Below are positions 29,414 to 38,427 of a stretch of DNA of 64,000 nt, piece after piece (position 1 is the first letter of the stretch; every line of letters starts with the position of its first letter). A program made the position numbers and the translations under genes. The notes beneath the pieces are model-generated. The model was given only the letters and a program-made list of their open reading frames with translations, was not told the origin of the DNA and made no database searches. The DNA is from Rhizomicrobium sp. (GTDB lineage Bacteria; Pseudomonadota; Alphaproteobacteria; Micropepsales; Micropepsaceae), in assembly GCA_037200985.1 (NCBI GenBank), contig JBBCGJ010000001.1:2580756-2644755 (forward strand), given 5' to 3'.

Positions 29414-30610
29414 TCAGCCATTGCTCAGGGCCGCCACGCCGGGCAGCTCCCGTCCTTCGAGCCATTCTAGGAATGCGCCGCCCGCTGTCGAGACATAGGT
29501 GAAGTCGTCTGCCGCCCCTGCGGCATTCAGCGCCGCCACCGTGTCGCCGCCGCCCGCGACCGAGAGCAGGTCGCCGGCCTTGGTCGCGTCCGCCACCATC
29601 CGCGCCGCGGCCACGGTTCCGACATCGAACGGCCTGGTCTCGAAGGCGCCGAGCGGGCCGTTCCACACCAGCGTGCGGGTTCCCGCCAGACGCTGGCGGA
29701 AGGCTTCGAGGCTTTTGGCGCCGACGTCCAGGATCATCTCGGTTTTGCCGACATGGCGGATGTCGACGGTGCGGTGCGGCGCATTCATTTTGAATTCATG
29801 GGCGACGACGACATCGACCGGCAGCATCAGCGCGCAGCCGCTGTCGCCCGCGAGGTGCACGACGCGCAGCGCGGTCTCGATATGGTCGCGCTCGACCAGC
29901 GATTTGCCGACCTCGAAGCCCTCGGCGGCGAGGAAGGTGTTGGCCATCGCCCCGCCGATCACCAGCGTCTCGACGCGCTGCACGAGGTTTTCCAGCAGCG
30001 CGATCTTGGTCGACACCTTGGCACCGCCGATCACCGCCATCACCGGCCGCTCGGGATCGCTGAGCGCCTTGTCCAGATGCTTGAGCTCCTGCTCCATCGA
30101 GCGGCCGGCGGCATGCGGCAGCAGATGCGCCAGCGCCTCCGTCGTCGCATGCGCCCGATGGGCGGCGGAGAAGGCGTCGTTGACGTAGATATCGCCGAGG
30201 CTCGCGATCTGTCTGGCGAAATCGAGGTCGTTCTTCTCTTCGCCGGCGTGGAAGCGCGTGTTTTCGAGCAGCAGCACGTCGCCGTCTTTCAGCTTCGCCA
30301 CGGTGGCCTTCGCGGCGTCGCCGATGCAGTCGTCGGCGAAGGCGACCGGCTTGCCGAGCGCTCGCGACAGCGGCCCCGCGACGGGCTTCAACGACATCGC
30401 CGGCACGACCTCGCCCTTCGGCCGGTCGAAATGGGAGAGCACGATGACGCGCGCGCCCTTCTCCGCGAGTTCGCGGATCGTCGGCGCCTGCCGCTCGATG
30501 CGCGAGGCATCGGTGACATGGCCGTCCTTCATCGGCACGTTCAGGTCGGCGCGGACGAGCACCCGCTTGCCGCGGACATCGAGGTCGTCGAGGGTCTTGA
30601 ACGCCGGCAT
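29414..30610 (-). CDS. pgk: Phosphoglycerate kinase
   Basis: Transfers phosphate from 1,3-bisphosphoglycerate to ADP. 398 residues. N-terminal '[16 protein letters not shown]', '[12 protein letters not shown]', 'VYVNDAF'-type '[16 protein letters not shown]', '[20 protein letters not shown]', '[17 protein letters not shown]' and the C-terminal '[14 protein letters not shown]' are visible. Located between gap and fda; a dispersed repeat separates it from gap. Confidence 0.98.
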   Translation of the reverse strand: MPAFKTLDDLDVRGKRVLVRADLNVPMKDGHVTDASRIERQAPTIRELAEKGARVIVLSHFDRPKGEVVPAMSLKPVAGPLSRALGKPVAFADDCIGDAAKATVAKLKDGDVLLLENTRFHAGEEKNDLDFARQIASLGDIYVNDAFSAAHRAHATTEALAHLLPHAAGRSMEQELKHLDKALSDPERPVMAVIGGAKVSTKIALLENLVQRVETLVIGGAMANTFLAAEGFEVGKSLVERDHIETALRVVHLAGDSGCALMLPVDVVVAHEFKMNAPHRTVDIRHVGKTEMILDVGAKSLEAFRQRLAGTRTLVWNGPLGAFETRPFDVGTVAAARMVADATKAGDLLSVAGGGDTVAALNAAGAADDFTYVSTAGGAFLEWLEGRELPGVAALSNG

Positions 30611-30629
30611 TTTCCACCCTTCATGCGGC

Positions 30630-30695
30630 TGTCATTCCCGCGCAAGCGGGATTCCAGGGCCGCGAGTCTGGATGCCCGCCTTCGCGGGCATGACA
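30630..30695. repeat. Family-2 palindromic repeat, copy 1
   Basis: A 66-bp element: left half TGTCATTCCCGCGCAAGCGG, right half TGGATGCCCGCCTTCGCGGG then CATGACA. Each half forms a hairpin (CCCGC-GCAA-GCGGG and CCCGC-CTTC-GCGGG) and the outer ends TGTCAT/ATGACA pair. It lies in the 92-bp gap between gap and pgk. A second copy is at 56961-57034. Elements of this form are common in alphaproteobacterial intergenic DNA. Confidence 0.85.
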
Positions 30696-30702
30696 ATCCG
30701 AT

Positions 30703-31710
30703 CTAGATCAGCTTCCCCATCACCACCGCGATGTCGGCCATGCGGTTGGAGAAGCCCCATTCGTTGTCGTACCAGGCCAGGACGCCGGCGAGATTGCCGC
30801 CGATCACCTTGGTCTCTGGCAGCGCCACAGAGGCCGACGCCGGATTGTGGTTGAAATCGCTAGAGACCAGCGGCGCCTCGACGATGTCGAGGATGCCCTT
30901 GAGCGATCCGGCGGCCGCGGCCTTCATCGCTGCGTTGATTTCCTCCACCGTGGTGTCGCGCTTGGCGACGATCTTGAGATCGACCAGCGAGACGTTGGGC
31001 GTGGGCACGCGCACGGAAATGCCGTCGAGCTTGCCCTTGAGCTCCGGCAGCACCAGGCCGATCGCCTTGGCGGCGCCGGTCGAGGTCGGGATCTGCGACA
31101 GCGCGGCGGCGCGGGCGCGATAAAGATCCTTGTGCAGCGTGTCCAGCGTCGGCTGGTCGCCGGTGTAGGAATGGATCGTTGTCATGAAACCCTTCTCGAT
31201 CCCGATCGTGTCGTTCAGGACCTTGGCCACGGGCGCCAGGCAGTTCGTCGTGCACGAGCCGTTCGAGACGACGATGTGATCCTTGGTCAGCTTCTCATGG
31301 TTGACGCCATAGACCACCGTCAGGTCGACACCGTCGGCAGGGGCGGAGACCAGCACCCGCTTGGCGCCCGCCTTCAGATGCGCCGACGCCTTGTCCTTGG
31401 AGGTGAACAGGCCGGTGCACTCCAGCGCGATGTCGACGTCCAGCGCCTTGTGCGGCAGCTCCGCCGGGTCGCGCACCGCGGTGACCTTCACCTTGTGACC
31501 GGCCGCGACGATGTAATCGCCGTCGACCGTCACATTGGCGGGAAAGCGCCCATGCACCGAGTCGTAGCGCAGCAGATGCGCGTTGGTCTCGACGGGCCCG
31601 AGATCGTTGGCCGCGACGACCTCGATGTCGCGCCGCCCGCTCTCGACGATGGCGCGGAACACAAGGCGCCCGATGCGGCCGAAGCCGTTGATTGCGACGC
31701 GGATAGCCAT
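30703..31710 (-). CDS. gap: Glyceraldehyde-3-phosphate dehydrogenase
   Basis: 335 residues. N-terminal Rossmann motif '[17 protein letters not shown]', the catalytic cysteine C153 in '[12 protein letters not shown]', '[20 protein letters not shown]', '[19 protein letters not shown]' and '[12 protein letters not shown]'. The residue after the second NAD-binding strand is 'AANDL', which fits NAD specificity. The ATG at 31710 has GGGAG about 8 nt upstream; an in-frame start 15 nt earlier is less likely. Second gene of the tkt-gap-pgk-fda cluster. Confidence 0.98.
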   Translation of the reverse strand: MAIRVAINGFGRIGRLVFRAIVESGRRDIEVVAANDLGPVETNAHLLRYDSVHGRFPANVTVDGDYIVAAGHKVKVTAVRDPAELPHKALDVDIALECTGLFTSKDKASAHLKAGAKRVLVSAPADGVDLTVVYGVNHEKLTKDHIVVSNGSCTTNCLAPVAKVLNDTIGIEKGFMTTIHSYTGDQPTLDTLHKDLYRARAAALSQIPTSTGAAKAIGLVLPELKGKLDGISVRVPTPNVSLVDLKIVAKRDTTVEEINAAMKAAAAGSLKGILDIVEAPLVSSDFNHNPASASVALPETKVIGGNLAGVLAWYDNEWGFSNRMADIAVVMGKLI

Positions 31711-31759
31711 GCTCTTTTCTCCCAACAGACATCTGCCGCCCCAACCCCGGGGAGGTCGA

Positions 31760-33766
31760 TCAGTGCTTCGCCTTCAGCGCCTCTTTCGCGGCATCCGCCA
31801 CGGCTTCAGGCGTCAGGCCGAAATGCTTGTACACGTCTTTATACGGCCCGCTTGCGCCAAAACCATGCATTCCGACAAAGCGGCCATGCGGCCCGATATA
31901 GCGGTCCCAGCCTTCGCGCACCCCGGCCTCGACGGCGATCCGGACCGTATGCTTGCCGAGAACGGCGTCGCGCTCCGTTTCGGGCTGCTGCTCGAACAGG
32001 CTCCAGCTCGGCAGCGACACGACGCGGGCCGCGATCCCATCCTTGCCCAACAAGTCCCGCGCCTGCATCGCCAGGCCCACTTCGGAGCCCGTCGCGAGCA
32101 GGGTCACCTTGGCGCCCTCGGCCGCGGCGATCTCGTAACCGCCCTTCGCGGTCAGGTTCTGTCCCACCGTGTCGGCGGTGCGAAGCGTCGGAACGTCCTG
32201 GCGGGAGAACACCAGGAGACTGGGGCCGGTTGTGTGATTCAGCGCAATGTCCCAGGCCTCGACCGTTTCCACCGCATCGGCGGGGCGGATGACGGTGAGG
32301 TTCGGGATCGCGCGCAGCGCCGCCAGATGCTCGACCGGCTGGTGCGTCGGCCCATCCTCGCCCACGCCGATGGAATCGTGGGTCATCACGAAGACCACGC
32401 GGATGCCCATCAGCGCCGCGAGCCGGATCGACGGGCGGCAATAATCGGAGAACACCAGGAAGGTGCCGCCATACGGGATGATGCCGCCATGCAGCGCCAT
32501 GCCGTTCATCGCCGCCGCCATGCCGTGCTCGCGGATGCCGTAATGGATATAGCGGCCGTCGAAATGGTCCGGCTTGATCTCGGTGATGTTCTTGGTCTTG
32601 GTGTTGTTGGACGGCGTCAGGTCGGCCGAGCCGCCGACCGTCGTCGTCAGCGTGCCGTTGACGACTTCGAGCACCTTCTCCGAGGTGCGCCGCGTGCCGG
32701 CATTGGGCTTCTCCGCCGCCAGCTTCGCCTTCAATTCGCCCAGCGCCTTGCCGAGTTCCGCCGGGATCGCGCCGCTCATCGTCGCGTCGAAATCCTTCGC
32801 CTTGTCGGATTTCGCCTTGCGCCCGTTCCAGGCCTCGCGCGCGGCCGCGCTGCGCGTGCCGATCTTGCGCCACGCCTCGAGCACGCCGTCTTCCAGCGCG
32901 AAGGCGTCCCCCGGCAGGCCGAGCGCCTTCTTGGCGCCCGCGATCTCTTCGGCGCCCGGCGCGTCGGAATGGGCCTTCTGCGTGCCGGCGCGGGTGGGAA
33001 AGCCGAAGCCGATGACCGTCTTGCAGGCGATCAGGACCGGTTGCTCGCTTTCCTGCGCGTCGTGGAGCGCGCGATAGACTTCCTGCGCCGAATGGCCGTC
33101 GCAGACCGTCGTCCGCCACCCCGCCGCCTCGAAGCGCTCGATCATGTTGCCGGTCTCGGACAGCGACAGCGCCCCGTCGATCGTGATGTTGTTGTTGTCC
33201 CAGAGGACGACGAGGTTCTTGAGCTTCAGATGGCCCGCGAGATGGATCGCCTCATGGCTGATGCCTTCCATCAGATCGCCGTCGCTGGCGATGACATAGG
33301 TCTTGTGGTTGACGAGGTCGTCGCCGAAGCGGGCGTTCAGGATGCGCTCGGCCAGCGCCATGCCGACCGCATTGGCGATGCCCTGCCCCAAGGGACCGGT
33401 CGTGGTCTCGATGCCGGGGATGTGGCCGTGCTCGGGATGGCCGGCGCAAGGGCTGTCGACCTGGCGGAAGCGCTTGATGGCGTCGAGGCTGATGCCCGGA
33501 TAGCCCGTCAGCCAGAGCAGGGAATAAAGCAGCATCGAGCCGTGGCCGGCGGAGAGCACGAAACGGTCGCGGTCCGGCCAGGCCGGATCGGCCGGGTCGT
33601 ATTTCAAAAAGCGGGAAAAGAGGACGGTAGCCGCATCGGCCATGCCCATGGGAAGGCCCGGATGGCCGGATTTCGCCTGTTCCACCGCGTCCATGGCGAG
33701 GCCGCGGATGGCGTTGGCGAGGCGCCTGATTTCGGCCTGCTCCGGCGGAGCCTTGTCCTGATCCAT
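31760..33766 (-). CDS. tkt: Transketolase
   Basis: 668 residues, thiamine-diphosphate enzyme of the non-oxidative pentose phosphate pathway. TPP motif '[20 protein letters not shown]' and '[11 protein letters not shown]', N-terminal '[17 protein letters not shown]', substrate loop 'TPLGQGI'-type '[17 protein letters not shown]', and the pyrimidine-domain '[19 protein letters not shown]' are visible. First gene of the sugar-phosphate cluster; the 214-bp gap to DUF4164 must hold the divergent promoters, though none stands out. Confidence 0.98.
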   Translation of the reverse strand: MDQDKAPPEQAEIRRLANAIRGLAMDAVEQAKSGHPGLPMGMADAATVLFSRFLKYDPADPAWPDRDRFVLSAGHGSMLLYSLLWLTGYPGISLDAIKRFRQVDSPCAGHPEHGHIPGIETTTGPLGQGIANAVGMALAERILNARFGDDLVNHKTYVIASDGDLMEGISHEAIHLAGHLKLKNLVVLWDNNNITIDGALSLSETGNMIERFEAAGWRTTVCDGHSAQEVYRALHDAQESEQPVLIACKTVIGFGFPTRAGTQKAHSDAPGAEEIAGAKKALGLPGDAFALEDGVLEAWRKIGTRSAAAREAWNGRKAKSDKAKDFDATMSGAIPAELGKALGELKAKLAAEKPNAGTRRTSEKVLEVVNGTLTTTVGGSADLTPSNNTKTKNITEIKPDHFDGRYIHYGIREHGMAAAMNGMALHGGIIPYGGTFLVFSDYCRPSIRLAALMGIRVVFVMTHDSIGVGEDGPTHQPVEHLAALRAIPNLTVIRPADAVETVEAWDIALNHTTGPSLLVFSRQDVPTLRTADTVGQNLTAKGGYEIAAAEGAKVTLLATGSEVGLAMQARDLLGKDGIAARVVSLPSWSLFEQQPETERDAVLGKHTVRIAVEAGVREGWDRYIGPHGRFVGMHGFGASGPYKDVYKHFGLTPEAVADAAKEALKAKH

Positions 33767-33980
33767 GTAAACTTCTCCGCAACGGGACTTGGCCTTAGCG
33801 AGCGCCCTCGGTCCCCGTCAAGGGCGCGCAACGACGCCTGTGAACCGGCGCCTTCCGACAATTTCCGACAGGCACAATCGCTCCCGTGGAACCTGCGGCT
33901 TTTGTGCGTTGCCGCACGGCACCCACAAGCCTAAGGTCCGCTCGGCTTGTACAGATGACTCGCGAAGAGGAGGAGCGCGC

Positions 33981-34244
33981 ATGACGAGGCTCGAAACCGC
34001 TCGGCAGCGCTTCGATGCGGCGCTCGGCGCCCTGGAAGACAAGGCGGCGCACATCCCCGCCCTCAGGGCCTCCGCTGCCGATCTGCGCGCCAAGGTCGCC
34101 GAACTCGGCGAGGAGCGCGAAAGGCTGCTTGCGCGCATTGCCGAGCTCGAAGAAGAAAACCGCGCCCTGGCCGGCATCACCGAGGACGTCGAAGACCGTC
34201 TCGACGGCGCGATCGGCGAAATCCGAAGCGCCCTCGGCCGCTGA
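33981..34244 (+). CDS. DUF4164-family coiled-coil protein
   Basis: 87 residues, almost wholly a coiled coil: 'RFDAALGALEDKAAHIPALR' then 'ELGEERERLLARIAELEEEN'. In alphaproteobacteria a DUF4164 protein regularly precedes zapA, and it is thought to belong with cell-division proteins by position only. The ATG at 33981 has GAGGAGG about 7 nt upstream, which is why the longer open frame was not used. zapA follows after 11 nt. Confidence 0.8.
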   Translation: MTRLETARQRFDAALGALEDKAAHIPALRASAADLRAKVAELGEERERLLARIAELEEENRALAGITEDVEDRLDGAIGEIRSALGR

Positions 34245-34255
34245 AGGAGACGCCG

Positions 34256-34615
34256 ATGCCGCTCGTCAATGTCATGGTCAATGCCCGTGCCTACACCATC
34301 GCCTGCGACGACGGCGAGGAGGATCATCTGCGCGAGCTCGCGGGCCATGTCGACGCGAAGGTGAAGGAGCTGCTCGCCAGCGTCGGACAGGTGGGCGAGA
34401 CGCGCCTGCTGCTGATGGCGGCGCTGCTGATCGCCGACGAGCACCACGAAACGGCATCGCAGCTGCATCTGCGCACCGAGGAACTCGCGGGCTTGCGCGA
34501 CACGCATGACGATGTGAGCGGCAGGCTCGATCGGGCCGAAGCCGCCGCCGCCGACGCGTTCGAGGCGGCCGGCAAGCGCATGGAAGAGCTTTCGGCAAAA
34601 CTCGGCGTGGCGTAG
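34256..34615 (+). CDS. zapA: Cell division protein ZapA
   Basis: 119 residues. ZapA cross-links FtsZ filaments. The N-terminal globular head 'VNVMVNARAYTIACDDGEED' and 'LRELAGHVDAKVKEL' match the family, followed by 'RLLLMAALLIADEHHET' and a long coiled coil to the end. GAAGGAG precedes the ATG. Followed by 6S RNA and the folate cyclo-ligase, an order conserved across alphaproteobacteria and mirrored in E. coli (zapA-ssrS-ygfA). Confidence 0.95.
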   Translation: MPLVNVMVNARAYTIACDDGEEDHLRELAGHVDAKVKELLASVGQVGETRLLLMAALLIADEHHETASQLHLRTEELAGLRDTHDDVSGRLDRAEAAAADAFEAAGKRMEELSAKLGVA

Positions 34616-34675
34616 CGCAGACAGGCCGCTCGGACCGCCGCCGTTTCATTCTCCCCACCGCTGACCTATATAGGA

Positions 34676-34845
34676 GGCGGACGGACACTGCCCCGCGCGT
34701 CAGGTTAGCGATGCCCAGGGGCCTTAATGGTACTCACCGGGAGCTGTCCCTGGCCAGGATCGTGGTCTTGGTCATATGGCGCCCACCTGCACTTGCAGGC
34801 CCGTGAGGATCCAAACACCAACGGCGATGGCGGTTCCGTCCGCTA
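34676..34845 (+). ncRNA. ssrS: 6S RNA
   Basis: The ~170 nt between zapA and the 5-FCL gene have no open frame and show the 6S plan. A closing stem GCGGACGG (34677-34684) pairs with CCGTCCGC (34836-34843), extended by A-U and C-G pairs after a bulge, around a long partly unpaired body containing GGGAGCTGTCCCTGGCC. A TATATA box at 34667-34672 sits about 8 nt upstream of the stem. 6S RNA mimics open promoter DNA and binds sigma70 polymerase in stationary phase. Position zapA-ssrS-fau is the standard one. Ends are approximate. Confidence 0.82.
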
Positions 34846-34867
34846 TCTCTCGCAGCTTCCCGCGCCT

Positions 34868-34926
34868 CTACCCTCCCCTTGAGGGGTTCCCACGCTGGCG
34901 CTAGGAACCCCTCAAGGGGAGGGTAG
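34868..34926. repeat. Family-1 repeat, short copy D: 23-bp perfect hairpin
   Basis: CTACCCTCCCCTTGAGGGGT followed by TCC (34868-34890) pairs without mismatch with 34904-34926 across a 13-nt loop. The arms share CCCTCCCCTTGAG with the longer family-1 elements, but the inner hairpins are missing. It begins about 25 nt after 6S RNA and its right arm ends 10 nt before the folate cyclo-ligase start, so it could end 6S transcription and mask the cyclo-ligase ribosome binding site. Confidence 0.88.
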
Positions 34927-34936
34927 GATAGAGTTG

Positions 34937-35482
34937 ATGTCCAAACCCGACCTCCGCGCCGCCGCCCGCCGCCATCGCACCACGCTGACGCGCGCCGACT
35001 TCACGGAGACCATCGCGCGCTTCGCCGGCGATATCGCCGTCGCGCCCGGCGCCGTCGTCGCCGGCTATTTTCCGTTCCGCGACGAGGCCGATCCGCGCGC
35101 GCTGATGGCGGCGCTGGCCGCGAAGGGCCATCGGCTCGCCCTGCCCTCGGTCGAACCCGGCCGGCCGCTCACCTTCCGCGCCTGGAAAATGGGCGATGCG
35201 ATGCATGCCTCGGCCTTCGGTATTCCCGAGCCGCTGCCGAGCGCGCCCGAGGCCGTTCCCGACCTCGTCCTCGTGCCGCTGCTGGCCTTCGACACAACCG
35301 GCCACAGACTCGGCTATGGCGGCGGCTTCTACGACAGGACGCTGGCCGCGCTGAAGGACGTCACCGCCATCGGCGTCGCCTATGCCGGACAGGAAGTGGC
35401 TGCCCTGCCGCGCGAGGCGCACGACCATCCGCTCGACGCCGTGATCACTGAAAACGGCCTGCGCCGCTTTCACCGGACATAG
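34937..35482 (+). CDS. 5-formyltetrahydrofolate cyclo-ligase
   Basis: 181 residues; converts 5-formyl-THF to 5,10-methenyl-THF with ATP (E. coli ygfA/fau homologue). 'VVAGYFPFRDEADPRALMAA', 'LALPSVEPGRPLTFRAW', 'PDLVLVPLLAFDTTGHRLGY' and 'YGGGFYDRTLAAL' are the family motifs. A TTG at 34934 precedes the ATG at 34937; ATG is preferred. The ribosome binding region (GGGGAGGGTAGG) is the 3' arm of the repeat hairpin at 34868-34926. Downstream of 6S RNA as in many proteobacteria, where the two are linked in stationary-phase control. Confidence 0.95.
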   Translation: MSKPDLRAAARRHRTTLTRADFTETIARFAGDIAVAPGAVVAGYFPFRDEADPRALMAALAAKGHRLALPSVEPGRPLTFRAWKMGDAMHASAFGIPEPLPSAPEAVPDLVLVPLLAFDTTGHRLGYGGGFYDRTLAALKDVTAIGVAYAGQEVAALPREAHDHPLDAVITENGLRRFHRT

Positions 35483-35629
35483 GGCGCCGGCGGCGCGGGC
35501 GCAAAAAGTTTCGCCACATGCATGTAGTGGAAACATTACACGGCATGTTGTCTGTGCTAAGCTTCCCCTGGGGGATCGAGACAACCGACAGAGTTGAGCG
35601 GGCTCCCATGGCGTAGTTGGGGGGTGACC

Positions 35630-37237
35630 ATGCGTTTTATCGGAGCAGTCTTTGCGGCCGTCCTGGTTCTTTTCACCGCCGCGCCGGCCGCGGCGCAGAC
35701 CTTTCCGCCGCAGGGCGAGTTCTACCGCGATTTCGAGTCCAACTTCTTCACCCGCTGCGACGGCGGCTTCATGGTCGGCATCCATGCGCGCACCGGCGCG
35801 TGGTTCAATTCGATCGGCGCGCTCTGCGCGACCTACGATCCGGCCTCGCATCAATTGGTGCCCAGCGCGCCCGCCCAGATCATGGGCTTCAACGGCGGCG
35901 GCGTGGTCCAGGAAAAGCGTTGCCCGCCGGGCCAGGCGATCGAATACATCGCCTTCTCCGAATTCGAGCAGAAGGACACGACGCTCGGCGTGCCGGGCGA
36001 TCCGTTCACCATGCTCGACGAGATCGTGTTCCGCTGCCGCGGGATCGTCACCCAGGCGGAATCGGTAAACGATCCGGTCATCGGCATGACCAGCGACGAT
36101 CCGCTGGAAATCGCCGACATGAACACGACCAAGCCCTATCCGTCGGGGCCGGCCGTCAATCCCGGCTTCACCCACAAGGAGCGCTGCGTCGACGGCAGGC
36201 TCGCGCAAGGCCTGTCGGTCGGGGTGCCCGGCGCGTTCGAGCAGGCGCCGCGTTTCCAGATCGACGGCGTGCACGGCATCGGCCTGCAATGCGTCGTGCA
36301 GCCCCCCGTGCCGCCGCCCTTCGGCGGCGGTTCGCCGCCGCCGCCGCCGCCGCCTCCGCCCCAGCCGATCGACACCGCCGGCGGCGCCTCCTTCCCGCTC
36401 GGCCGCCAGGGCGGCGGCCGGCAGATCGACATCGTCTGCCCGACGGGCAAGGCGATGATCGGCCTCTACGGTTCGGGCAAGGCGGGCAACCTGGACCGCC
36501 TCGACGTGCAATGCGCGGTCTATGCGGGGCGCACCTGGTCGGGCCTGCCGCAGCAGGGCGGCACGCTCGGCAGCGGCGCGTTCCCGTCCGGTAGGATGCT
36601 CAAATGTACGCCGCCCTATGCGGTCACGGCGCTGGACGGCGATGTCTCGTCCTATGGCGGCATCGCGCGGCTGCGCCTGCGCTGCGGGTCGCAGGCCACG
36701 GACTATATGGGCCGCGGCGCGCCGAACAATCTCGAGAACTGGACGCACGGCACCATCACCTGCGGGCCGAACAATGTCGCGACGGGAATCTATGGCTGGC
36801 TCGATGCGTCGGGCGCGGTGCAGAGCTTCGGCCTGCACTGCCTGCCGGCGAACGCGTTCTCCGGCGGTCCGTCCGGCGGCGGTGGCATGGGCAGTGCGAG
36901 CGGCGGCGGTGCGGGCGGCACGCCATCCGGCGGCAGCAGCACGGCCTCGCTCAACGATTTCGCGGGCACCTGGCACGTCATGGTGAACAGCGGCTACAGC
37001 TACACGATGACCCTGTTCGTTTCCGGCGGCGCGATCCGCGGCACCTATGACGTCGGCCGCGCCAACGGGCAGGTGAACAACGGCTTGCTGAGCGCCGGCA
37101 CGCTGACGATGGACCTGTCGCAGACCTCCGTCATCGTCGGCTCCGGCAAGGGGACGTTCAAATTCGTCGATCCCGTGACCTTGAAGGGGACCTGGTCGAT
37201 CGGCCCGTTCAGCGGAACCTGGACGGCGACGCGCTGA
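35630..37237 (+). CDS. Secreted multi-module protein (two Cys-rich repeats plus lipocalin-like end)
   Basis: 535 residues, no known family recognised as a whole. Signal peptide 'VLVLFTAAPAAAQT'. Module 1 (about 25-225) has paired cysteines in 'RCDGGFMVGIHARTGAWFNS', 'KRCPPGQAIEYIAFSEFEQ' and 'LQCVVQPP'. A Pro linker of about ten prolines follows. Module 2 (about 255-420) repeats the plan: 'IVCPTGKAMIGLYGSGKAG', 'LKCTPPYAVTALDGDVSSYG' and 'ITCGPNNVATGIYGWLDASG'. A Gly/Ser linker leads to a C-terminal beta-module ('DFAGTWHVMVNSGYSYTMTL' to 'GPFSGTWTATR') that looks lipocalin-like. Start at 35630 has GGGGGGT upstream. Confidence 0.75.
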   Translation: MRFIGAVFAAVLVLFTAAPAAAQTFPPQGEFYRDFESNFFTRCDGGFMVGIHARTGAWFNSIGALCATYDPASHQLVPSAPAQIMGFNGGGVVQEKRCPPGQAIEYIAFSEFEQKDTTLGVPGDPFTMLDEIVFRCRGIVTQAESVNDPVIGMTSDDPLEIADMNTTKPYPSGPAVNPGFTHKERCVDGRLAQGLSVGVPGAFEQAPRFQIDGVHGIGLQCVVQPPVPPPFGGGSPPPPPPPPPQPIDTAGGASFPLGRQGGGRQIDIVCPTGKAMIGLYGSGKAGNLDRLDVQCAVYAGRTWSGLPQQGGTLGSGAFPSGRMLKCTPPYAVTALDGDVSSYGGIARLRLRCGSQATDYMGRGAPNNLENWTHGTITCGPNNVATGIYGWLDASGAVQSFGLHCLPANAFSGGPSGGGGMGSASGGGAGGTPSGGSSTASLNDFAGTWHVMVNSGYSYTMTLFVSGGAIRGTYDVGRANGQVNNGLLSAGTLTMDLSQTSVIVGSGKGTFKFVDPVTLKGTWSIGPFSGTWTATR

Positions 37238-37283
37238 TAGGCGCCCTTCGCCTTCGGCCGCTCCTTTGTGATAAGGAGCGGCC

Positions 37284-38096
37284 ATGCGCATCCTGTTCAT
37301 CGGCGACATCATCGGAAAACCCGGCCGCGACGTCGTGGCGGCGGAGCTGCCGCGGCTCCGCCAATCGCTCGGGCTCGACCTCGTGATCGCGAACGGCGAG
37401 AACGCGGCGGGCGGCTTCGGCCTGACCCAGGCCATCGCGCGCGAGTTCTTCGCCACCGGCATCGACGTGATCTCTACCGGCAATCACTGGGCCGACCAGA
37501 AGGAGATCCTGTCCTTCATCGGCGACGAGGATCGCATCCTGCGCCCGCTGAACTACCCGAAGGGCACGCCGGGGCGCGGCGCCAATCTCTACCAGACGGC
37601 CAAGGGCGAACGCGTGCTGGTGATCAACGCGATGGGCCGGGTGTTCATGGATGCGCTGGACGATCCCTTCGCCGCCGTCGAGGCCGAGCTCTCCGCCTGC
37701 CCGCTCGGCGAGGCGGCGGACGCCATCGTCGTCGACATGCACGCCGAGGCGACGTCGGAGAAGATGGCGATGGGCCAGTTCTGCGACGGCCGCGCCAGTC
37801 TGGTCGTCGGCAGCCACAGCCATATCCCGACGGCGGACGCGCAGATCTTTCCCGGCGGCACCGCCTACCAGACCGATGCCGGCGCCTGCGCCGATTACGA
37901 CAGCGTGATCGGCATGGAGAAATACCAGCCGGTGCAGCGCTTCGTGACCAAGATGTCGAGCGGCCGCTTCACGCCCGCGACCGGCCCCGCGACCTTGTGC
38001 GCGGTGTTCGCGGAGACGAACGCCAGGGGCCTCGCGACGCGCATCGAACCCGTGCGCCTCGGCGGACGGCTGAAGCCGGCGCTGCCGACAGGCTGA
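37284..38096 (+). CDS. ymdB: YmdB-family metallophosphoesterase (TIGR00282)
   Basis: 270 residues of a calcineurin-like phosphodiesterase acting on 2',3'-cyclic nucleotides in characterised homologues. Metal ligands lie in 'ILFIGDIIGKPGRDVV', 'LVIANGENAAGGFGLTQ', 'ISTGNHWADQKEI', 'IVVDMHAEATSEKMAMG' and 'LVVGSHSHIPTADAQI', ending with 'TDAGACADYDSVIGM'. AAGGAG precedes the ATG. The gene follows zapA-fau in many alphaproteobacteria. Its stop codon overlaps the candidate -35 element of the mntA promoter. Confidence 0.96.
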   Translation: MRILFIGDIIGKPGRDVVAAELPRLRQSLGLDLVIANGENAAGGFGLTQAIAREFFATGIDVISTGNHWADQKEILSFIGDEDRILRPLNYPKGTPGRGANLYQTAKGERVLVINAMGRVFMDALDDPFAAVEAELSACPLGEAADAIVVDMHAEATSEKMAMGQFCDGRASLVVGSHSHIPTADAQIFPGGTAYQTDAGACADYDSVIGMEKYQPVQRFVTKMSSGRFTPATGPATLCAVFAETNARGLATRIEPVRLGGRLKPALPTG

Positions 38097-38121
38097 CCGC
38101 CGCGCCGGATTGTGCTAAAAT
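38093..38121 (+). promoter_or_regulatory. Promoter for mntA-hepT, predicted leaderless
   Basis: CTGACC (38093-38098) lies 17 bp before TAAAAT (38116-38121), which also has an extended -10 TGC just upstream. The first transcribed base is expected around 38128, the A of the mntA ATG, leaving no leader. There is indeed no Shine-Dalgarno sequence before mntA. The -35 overlaps the ymdB stop codon. Confidence 0.6.
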
Positions 38122-38127
38122 GCCGCC

Positions 38128-38427
38128 ATGTCGATGACCCTCGAAAAGGCCCTGGATATCTTGCGCGCCAATCAGGCGATGCTGCGCGCCCGCGGCGTCA
38201 GGCATGCCGCCATTTTCGGCTCGGTCGCGCGCGGCGACGCGCGGGAGGACAGCGACGTGGACGTCCTGGTCGATCTCGAGCGCGAGAGGCCATCGGGGAT
38301 ATACGAATACGTCCGGCTTCAAACCGACATTGCGGCCTTGATCGGTCGCAGGATCGATCTCGTCGAACGCAAGGCCGTCAAACCGCATATGCAGAGCGCG
38401 TTGAAAGACGCCGTGGATGCCTTCTGA
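38128..38427 (+). CDS. mntA: MntA-type minimal nucleotidyltransferase (antitoxin)
   Basis: 99 residues with the polymerase-beta nucleotidyltransferase signature 'IFGSVARGDAREDSDVDVLV': G31-S32, and the metal-binding D43 and D45, plus a third Asp at D77 in 'RRIDLVE'. In MntA/HepT systems this protein AMPylates a tyrosine on the HEPN toxin to silence it. All catalytic residues are present. No ribosome binding site is seen, in line with a leaderless transcript. It overlaps hepT by 11 nt. Confidence 0.92.
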   Translation: MSMTLEKALDILRANQAMLRARGVRHAAIFGSVARGDAREDSDVDVLVDLERERPSGIYEYVRLQTDIAALIGRRIDLVERKAVKPHMQSALKDAVDAF

